From contig CAIOFV010000122.1 in the NCBI GenBank assembly GCA_903857665.1, positions 84,989 through 148,988 on the forward strand: DNA of 64,000 nt. Reading direction: 5' to 3'. The first letter of the stretch is position 1. Each line of letters starts with the position of its first letter. The stretch is from an uncultured Myxococcales bacterium. GTDB lineage: Bacteria; Myxococcota_A; UBA9042; DTJE01. Position numbers and translations under genes: made by a program. Of the stretch, positions 54,908 through 64,000 are shown one piece after another. The notes under the pieces were generated by a model. The model ran no database searches. It was given only the letters and a program-made list of their open reading frames with translations, and was not told the origin of the DNA.

Positions 54908-56581
54908 ATGGGTCGCCTGTCGTCCACCATCATCCTGGCCGCATGGACCCTCGTCGTCGCCGCGCCCGCCGTGGCGAAGGTCAAGGTGCCTCCCGCCCAG
55001 GACGCCGCCATGAACGTCCTCATGGAGGAACTGGACGCGGTCAACACGGTCAACGCCGGCAACACCCAGGAAATCGCCGACCTCAAGAAGCGCATCGCCG
55101 ACATGGACGCCCTCCTCAAGAAGGCGTCGGACGATACCCTGGCGATGGTCGCCGCCAACCTCGATGCGTCGCACAAGGCGCTCGAGGCCGCCGAGGCCAG
55201 GCTGACGTCGCTGGAGTCGCGGCAGGTATACAACGGCCGCACGCTGCCCTGGCTGGTGCCGATGCTGGAGATTCGACTGCGTCCCATGTACGACAAGAAC
55301 CGCACCGACTCGAATTCCGGCCGCGGCGATTCGGACCTCTACTATCTGCAGCGCATCCGGCTGGGCCTGACCCTGACGCCGTGGAAGGGCGTGCAGGGCG
55401 TCCTGGTGCTGCAGGACTCGCGCGAGTGGGGCGAGGAGAAATCCACCACGGCCAACCAGCACAGCCTGGACCTGTACCAGGGCTACCTCCTGTTCGACGA
55501 CATCCAGGGGTCCGGCGCATGGGTGCAGGCGGGCCGCTTCACGATGAAGTACGGCGCAGGGCGGCAGGTCGCGCTGAAGGACTTCAACAACGTCGGGCAG
55601 TCGTTCGACGGCGTTCGCGTCGGGTGGCGGCGCGCCCACGTGATGGCGGCGGACGGCTTCGTGACGATCTATCGCAACGGGTTCGCCCCGGTGTTCCAGC
55701 CCCAGGGCCAGGATCACTACGCGGTGTTTTCCGGCCTGTACCTGTCCACCGACGCGCTGTCGTGGCTGGATGCCGAACTGTACGGCTTCTACCAGGACAA
55801 CGGCTTCGTGGCGCAGAAGGAGCGCATCGGCACGATCGGCGCCCGCCTGCTGGCCCGGCCGGCGAAGGGGCTGACGCTGGAAGGCGAGGCCGCGGTTCAG
55901 GTGGGGCGCGTGACGGTCCGCGACGAGAACGCCGTCCTGAAGGAGGCGACGCACCTGGCCACCGCCTACTTCCTTCAGGCGAAGTACACCGCGCCGGTCA
56001 AGACCGACCCGTGGATCGGCCTGTTCTTCTACAGCGCGTCGGGCGACGCGAACCCTTGGGACGGCAAGGACGTGGCGTTCCGGCCGCTGTTCCCGGCGGG
56101 CAAAGGCAACATGGGCAACATGGAACTGTTCCGCTGGCAGGGCGTCTGGGACATCGGCCCCACCGTGGGCCTGTTCCCCGCCTCGAACGTGCGTCTTTCG
56201 TTCGACTATCACGTGTATTCGCTGACCAGCAACGGCGGCAGCCTTGCCGGCTTCGACACGCAGGCCAGCCGCGCCTCCGACCCGTACGCGGCGTCCCTGA
56301 TGAACCGCGTATTCAACGTCCCGTCCGGAGGCAGCCGGTTCCTGGGACAGGAAATGGACGTCGAACTCAACTACAAACCTGTGGACGTCCTGGCCATCGG
56401 GCTGGGATACTCCTTCTTCAAGCCGGGCGCGGCGACGCAGCGCGGGCAGGTGCTGTCGGTCAGCGAGCGGACGGAAACCGTCAACGGGGCGGACGTCACG
56501 ACGCCGTACTGGAAGCGCGAATACCGCATGGGCAGCGACCTGGCGCACCGGGTCTGGATCGAAGCGACCCTGAGCCTGTGA
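54908..56581 (+). CDS. AlgE-like outer-membrane porin (alginate export family)
   Basis: 557 residues. Signal peptide ends near AVA (about 23), a coiled coil (about 30-95) that may anchor to peptidoglycan or trimerise, then a beta-barrel: LQRIRLGLTLTPWKGVQGVLVLQDSREWG and many alternating strands to a terminal aromatic-poor SL end. The motif set resembles alginate-export/AlgE-type barrels. Start at 54908 with GGAGG 6 nt upstream. Its stop is 32 nt before the PP2C gene, same strand. Passage of a polysaccharide is by family only. Confidence 0.87.
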   Translation: MGRLSSTIILAAWTLVVAAPAVAKVKVPPAQDAAMNVLMEELDAVNTVNAGNTQEIADLKKRIADMDALLKKASDDTLAMVAANLDASHKALEAAEARLTSLESRQVYNGRTLPWLVPMLEIRLRPMYDKNRTDSNSGRGDSDLYYLQRIRLGLTLTPWKGVQGVLVLQDSREWGEEKSTTANQHSLDLYQGYLLFDDIQGSGAWVQAGRFTMKYGAGRQVALKDFNNVGQSFDGVRVGWRRAHVMAADGFVTIYRNGFAPVFQPQGQDHYAVFSGLYLSTDALSWLDAELYGFYQDNGFVAQKERIGTIGARLLARPAKGLTLEGEAAVQVGRVTVRDENAVLKEATHLATAYFLQAKYTAPVKTDPWIGLFFYSASGDANPWDGKDVAFRPLFPAGKGNMGNMELFRWQGVWDIGPTVGLFPASNVRLSFDYHVYSLTSNGGSLAGFDTQASRASDPYAASLMNRVFNVPSGGSRFLGQEMDVELNYKPVDVLAIGLGYSFFKPGAATQRGQVLSVSERTETVNGADVTTPYWKREYRMGSDLAHRVWIEATLSL

Positions 56582-56613
56582 CGACCCCCGCGAACCGGGG
56601 AGGGAGGACCCAC

Positions 56614-57975
56614 GTGATCGTCGAATCGGCCAGCCGCACGGATGTTGGACGGGTCCGCAGCCGCAACGAGGACACCGTCACCTGCGCGCCCGACCTGAAC
56701 CTGTACGTGGTGGCCGACGGCATGGGCGGCCACCAGGGCGGCGACGAGGCCAGCCGGCATGCCTGCGCAGCCATCGAGGAACACATCCGAACCAAGGCCT
56801 TCCTGGTCCAGGGCTTCACCGCCGAACCGGTCCCCACGCGCCGGCGCCAGATCCTCCAGTTGCTGACCGAGGCCGTCCGATCCGCCAACGACCGCATCGT
56901 CCTTTCCGCCGAGCAGACCCCCGAGCTGCAGGGGATGGGTTCCACGGTGGTCGTCGTGCTGTTCGCCGGGGACCGGGCGTTCGTCGCCCACGTCGGCGAC
57001 AGCCGCGCCTACCTGGTACGGGACGGCGCCGCCATCCTCCTGACGGAGGATCACAGCCTGCTGTTCGAACTGCTGCGACAGGGCCGCCTGAACCGCGCCC
57101 AGGCGGCACGCTTCCCGATGAAGAACGTCGTGACACGCGCCCTCGGCATCCGCGGGCCGGTGGATCCGGACGTGATGGAACTGCAGGTCCTGCCGGGCGA
57201 TCGCATCCTGCTGTGCTCGGACGGCCTGCACGGGTACGTCGAGGACGATCGGATCCCGCGCCTGGTCGGTGAGGGCGGGTTGCAGGCCGTCGCGGATCGC
57301 CTGGTGGCCTTCGCCAATGCAGGCGGGGGCTCGGACAACATCTCCGCCGTGATCTGTGAAGTGAAGGCCCTGGAATCCGATTCCACGACGGCACGCGCCG
57401 CGTACCTGCGCCTGCGCGCGATGCCGCTGTTCCAGGGCCTGTCGGTCGCCGAAATCCTTCGGCTGCTGTCCACTGCCGAGCATCGCCGCTTCCAGGCCGG
57501 CGAAGCGATCATCCGCGAAGCGAACCGCCCCGAGGGGTTGCACGTCGTGCTGTCGGGCTCGGTCGCGATGCGCCGAGGCAACCAGCCCGGCGTGCGCCTG
57601 GGACTGGGGTCCACGTTCGGCGACCTGGCCCTGCTGGAAGACCAGGTCCCCGACTTCAGCGTGGCCGCCCTTGAAACCACGGACGTCGCGGTCCTCACGC
57701 GCCGCTCGTTCGAAACGCTGTCCGCGGCGGCCCCGCTCACCGCGGTACGCCTGCTGCGCCAGCTGGCCCGCGGCCTGGCCCACCGGCTGCGCACCGCCAA
57801 CGACGAAGCCGCGATCCTTCGCACGCTGCTGGAGCGCGAAAGCGTCGTGACCCCGCTGTTCAGGACCGGCGACATCCTCACGGGCGAACTGGAACCGGTG
57901 GATTCTGACCTGACGCCGGCCGAAGGCATCCGGCCGGCGGAACGGGAGGTGCCCGATGAAACGCTCGAATCCTGA
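56614..57975 (+). CDS. PP2C-type protein phosphatase fused to a cyclic-nucleotide-binding domain
   Basis: 453 residues. PP2C domain (about 1-250): RSRNEDT, VVADGMGGHQGGDEAS, HVGDSRAYLV, LCSDGLHGYVEDD and GGSDNIS supply the metal-binding Asp and Gly residues. CNB domain (about 275-390): FQAGEAIIREANRPEGLHVVLSG and LGLGSTFGDLALLED resemble the cNMP phosphate-binding cassette, although Arg in the usual RxA position is not obvious. Dephosphorylates Ser/Thr proteins, possibly controlled by a nucleotide. GTG at 56614 with GGAGG 7 nt upstream; a GTG at 56578 overlapping the previous stop is an alternative. Overlaps the next gene by 20 nt. Confidence 0.9.
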   Translation: MIVESASRTDVGRVRSRNEDTVTCAPDLNLYVVADGMGGHQGGDEASRHACAAIEEHIRTKAFLVQGFTAEPVPTRRRQILQLLTEAVRSANDRIVLSAEQTPELQGMGSTVVVVLFAGDRAFVAHVGDSRAYLVRDGAAILLTEDHSLLFELLRQGRLNRAQAARFPMKNVVTRALGIRGPVDPDVMELQVLPGDRILLCSDGLHGYVEDDRIPRLVGEGGLQAVADRLVAFANAGGGSDNISAVICEVKALESDSTTARAAYLRLRAMPLFQGLSVAEILRLLSTAEHRRFQAGEAIIREANRPEGLHVVLSGSVAMRRGNQPGVRLGLGSTFGDLALLEDQVPDFSVAALETTDVAVLTRRSFETLSAAAPLTAVRLLRQLARGLAHRLRTANDEAAILRTLLERESVVTPLFRTGDILTGELEPVDSDLTPAEGIRPAEREVPDETLES

Positions 57976-58618
57976 GTCGCGCCGGCTTGCGGCTGCGGGC
58001 CGCCTGCTGGTGCTGGCGACGATCGCCATCGCCGTCGCCGCGACGCCGGCCTGCGGCAAGAAGAAGCGCAAGGCGGGCAGTTCCGAGGACCTGACCGGGG
58101 GCATCCTGGTCCTGTCCGACGACTTCCAGCGCGACGCCGTGGGCGACCAGTACCTCACGAAATCCACGAAGTGGTCGATCACGGACGGCTGGCTGCACAT
58201 CCAGGGCGACCGGAACGAGGGGCTGTGGCTGACCATGCCGCTGCCGGAGCGCGTGCGCGTGGAATTCGATGCCCGCAGCATGACGACCGAAGGCGACATC
58301 AAGTGCGAAATCTTCAATGCCGAGCCGCGGCACCAGACAGGGTACATCGCCATCCTCGGCGGCTGGAAGAACGCTCTGAGCGTGCTGGCGCGCCTGGACG
58401 AGCACGGCGAGGACCGGATGGAGTCCCCGGCGAAGGTCGACATCGGCAAGGTGCACCACTTCGCGCTGGTCCGCACCGAAGGCTCGTTGCGCTGGTTCGT
58501 GGACGGCAAGCTGGTGCTGGCCTACCCGGACGACGATCCGCTGCGAGGCAAGTACTTCGGGTTCAACAACTGGAACTCCGACGTCTACTACGACAATCTC
58601 GCGATCTACCGGCTGTAG
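57956..58618 (+). CDS. lipoprotein with concanavalin-like (LamG/DUF1080-type) domain
   Basis: 220 residues. Signal peptide ends ATPAC (Cys 33), then a short KKKRK-rich spacer. Residues about 55-220 form a beta-sandwich with LSDDFQRD, WLHIQGDRNEGLWL, VRVEFDARSM and LRWFVDGKLVLAYPDD, the pattern of concanavalin-like lectin/glucanase domains. Could bind carbohydrate. GGGAGG lies 7 nt before the ATG. Last gene of the kinase/porin/phosphatase stretch; the following 237 nt hold no recognised gene. Confidence 0.86.
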   Translation: MKRSNPESRRLAAAGRLLVLATIAIAVAATPACGKKKRKAGSSEDLTGGILVLSDDFQRDAVGDQYLTKSTKWSITDGWLHIQGDRNEGLWLTMPLPERVRVEFDARSMTTEGDIKCEIFNAEPRHQTGYIAILGGWKNALSVLARLDEHGEDRMESPAKVDIGKVHHFALVRTEGSLRWFVDGKLVLAYPDDDPLRGKYFGFNNWNSDVYYDNLAIYRL

Positions 58619-58855
58619 GCCTCACCTCGGCAGCAGCAGCAGGCGCAGTTCGTCGCACTGTACAACAGGACATCGCCTGCGTGCCGTCGGCCAGCGTTGC
58701 GACGCGGAACCTCGCCGGGCTACAGGGCCCAGGGGTGTGGATGGCCACATCGCGCAGGGATCCTGAACGCAAAAGCCCCTCGCGAATCAGCCGGAACGGG
58801 AGTTCCCAGGAGGAAGCGGAAGGGTGAGTCGATCCGTGCAGCCCAGGCATCCGTC

Positions 58856-62194
<3,339 letters not shown>

Positions 62195-62249
62195 GCGAGA
62201 CTCCTGCTTCGATTTTCGGGACCTTCGGCACATTGACCATACCCATTGG

Positions 62250-62278
62250 ATCTAAATCGGTCCTGCGAGGATTTGCAA
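62250..62278 (-). promoter_or_regulatory. putative promoter of the giant lipoprotein, inside the upstream gene
   Basis: On the minus strand TTGCAA (62278-62273), 17-nt spacer, TTAGAT (62255-62250), about 55 nt before the ATG at 62194 and within the 3' part of the membrane-protein frame. Confidence 0.5.
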
Positions 62279-63868
62279 GCGGCTCGGCTTCGGGGCCGCG
62301 CGACGCTGGCGATTCCAGCACCTTGTAAAGGATCCAGTCGTCGGTCTCGCCGATGGACTCCAGGTGGTCCTCCGCCGGCTTCATCGGCGGCAGCGACGAT
62401 TTCCGCAACAGCACGTAGTCGTAGTATCGCCAGACCGGGCTCTTCGTGAATTCGACGCCGGTCTGGGGGGGAACCATCCCGGGTCGATACTGGATCGGGT
62501 TGTGGGGGTACTCCGCGAACTGCAGGTCGGACACCCCCGCGCGCAGGATCGTATAGAAGAAATGCATGTGCCAGAGGGCGCCGTGGTTCACGACGCGGCT
62601 TTCCAGGTTGTACGTGACCTTCAGGAGGCGCTTGCCGGGCTCGGCCCGTTCGAACAGGGAGGTGTAGTCGCCGACCTCCTTCTCGAAGGCCTTGAACCCC
62701 GTCACCAGGTTCGCCACGCCGGCCAGGTGAAGGCCCATCACGACCAGCAGCGCGGGGATCGCCACGCGCTTCGGCACGTTTTCGACGCCCAGCCACCCGA
62801 AGAAGAACAGCACCGCGAACACGACGTGCCGCAGCGACACGATGGCCTGCGCCTCAATGTGCTGGGGCAGCACCAGCGCCGACAGCGACAGCACGACCGT
62901 CAGCACCTCGAGGTCGTAGTACCGCATCTTGCGGCGCTCGCCCGGGGGGATCGTCGGCCCGACCCGCAGCATCAGCAGCGTCATGGCCGCCAGGATCAGG
63001 GCGACGAACAGCGCGTCGTCGCGCTCGCCTCGGAAATAGTCCCCGACGTAGAAGAAGAACGACCCGAGGATCTGGCTGGGCTTGTAGAAGGTGGGCCCGA
63101 AGAACTTGTCGAACGAGCCGAACGAGATGCCGGTGGTCGAAGGGGTATGTTCCAGGAAGTACACGACGAACCACGGCACGAAGAAGGCGAAGGCGGGGGC
63201 GAAGGGCGCCACCTGCAACAGCATCCGCCACACGCCGCGGCCTCGGTGCATCAGGAACAGCAGGCCGCACAGGAAGCACGTCAGCAGGAAGATGTGGGCG
63301 TGGGTGAAGAACGCCAGCAGGATGGAGGCGCCGGCGATCACGCCGGAGAAGCCGTCGAGGTCGGCCCCTTCACGCGCCACGAACCGCCGGTACGCGCCCA
63401 CGGCGACCAGCAGCATGGGCATCCCCAGCAGGAACGACACGAACCCGTACGAGAACATCGAATTGTAGATCAGCGGGAACGCGAAGAAGGCCAGCCAGCG
63501 GGACTTGCCGAAGCACCGCAGGAAATACAGGAAGCCCAGCGGGAACGTCAGAACGTACAGGGACAGGATCAGTTTGTTGGCGATCTCGATGTCGGGGGTG
63601 AAGTACGCCAGGAAATCGGTGGCGTAATAGTAGAACAGGTTCGGCTTGGGCGTCTGGGGCAGCATGAAGAAGTCCGGGAAGATGGACCCCGGGTCGTTGT
63701 AGGTGTGCAGCACGTTCACCAGGGCCAGGTGCTGCCAGATGTCCTGCATCGGGGGGATCCGCACGGACCACAGGGGGATCAGCGACGCCGCGCACAGGAC
63801 GCAGAACGCCACCCAGTAGGCGATGGAGTTCAGGGGGAGGCGATGCTGTCGATCCGACATGGCGCGAC

Positions 63869-63898
63869 ATTATAGCGGAGTTGAAGCGGGGGTGTCAG
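63869..63898 (-). promoter_or_regulatory. promoter for a leaderless transcript of the membrane-protein gene
   Basis: On the minus strand CTGACA (63898-63893), 18-nt spacer, TATAAT (63874-63869), only 8 nt before the ATG at 63860. Transcription would start at or within a base or two of the ATG, and no Shine-Dalgarno is present. Confidence 0.6.
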
Positions 63899-63953
63899 CA
63901 GAACCGCGGTTCGCGCGGCAAAGAAGGCGAAGGGGGTCAAGGGAATCAGGGGG

Positions 63954-64000
63954 CTACAGGCGTTCCTCGTCGTCGGCGTCATCCGGGCTGCTGACCTCGA
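63954..64000 (-). CDS. C-terminal end of a protein running off the window
   Basis: The minus strand from 64000 reads in one frame to a TAG at 63954, giving an acidic tail EVSSPDDADDEERL. Codon use is compatible with coding, but only 14 to 15 residues are visible, so the identity is unknown. About 93 nt separate it from the membrane-protein start. Confidence 0.35.
   Translation of the reverse strand, partial: EVSSPDDADDEERL

Noticed and set aside
54526..57975. 1149-codon frame extending the PP2C protein through the porin gene
   Set aside because: The upstream part is a shifted reading of the porin; GGAGG before the GTG at 56614 marks the real start.
58619..58855. Possible small gene or tail in the 237-nt gap
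   Set aside because: An open minus-strand frame passes through but has no start signal of its own, and its translation shows no domain or conserved look.

Overview
The window is a very GC-rich, densely coding bacterial chromosome segment without mobile elements, CRISPR arrays, tRNA or rRNA genes. No gene-free stretch exceeds about 240 bases. Codon third positions are almost all G or C, so long antisense reading frames are common and were discounted. Several traits fit Myxococcota or a related delta-proteobacterial lineage: many lipoproteins with Asp/Pro/Val-rich linkers behind the lipobox, Cys-rich CxxDxxC and MopE-type modules, a Ser/Thr kinase fused to AAA and TPR domains, and a PP2C phosphatase. 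This placement is an inference from gene style; no phylogenetic marker is present.

Region 1-15.3 kb: malic enzyme (cut by the window edge), a small cupin, a 1164-residue surface lipoprotein hydrolase, a lipoprotein/metallo-beta-lactamase-fold pair, peptidase T, a Cys-rich Sel1-repeat exported protein, an HI0933-type flavoprotein, a YqiA-like esterase, a short-chain dehydrogenase and an APH-fold phosphotransferase. Region 15.3-25.7 kb: a glycosyltransferase/PfkB kinase pair, a secreted HExxH peptidase, three linker-type lipoproteins, a flavin-reductase-like protein and an Mpo1-like membrane protein.

Region 25.8-29.8 kb is an export operon: TetR regulator, membrane-fusion protein and two ABC-2 permeases, but no ATPase gene. 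Region 29.9-35.1 kb: cytochrome bd oxidase (cydAB), a lone PAS domain, a FAD oxidoreductase and a SMUG1-type uracil-DNA glycosylase. Region 35.3-42.4 kb: a tandem adenylate-kinase protein, a membrane pyrophosphatase predicted to be K+-independent, RmuC, a GH16 lipoprotein and FxsA. Region 42.4-51.1 kb: a large YfhO-like membrane protein, a class V aminotransferase, a B3/B4-domain protein, a hybrid histidine kinase, an unknown membrane protein and an orphan DNA methyltransferase.

Region 51.1-58.6 kb is a signalling and envelope cluster on one strand: zinc-ribbon kinase-AAA-TPR, AlgE-like outer-membrane porin, PP2C phosphatase fused to a cyclic-nucleotide-binding domain, and a lectin-fold lipoprotein. 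Region 58.9-63.9 kb holds a 1112-residue MopE/beta-helix/glycine-rich lipoprotein and a GT-C-like membrane protein whose frames overlap by 122 nt, then the tail of another gene at the edge.

Putative promoters share a TTGnnn - 17/18 nt - TAnnnT shape. Many genes carry a strong GGAGG placed to favour an internal ATG, GTG or TTG over the longest frame, and starts were chosen on that basis. Translational coupling through ATGA, TGATG or TTGA overlaps is frequent.
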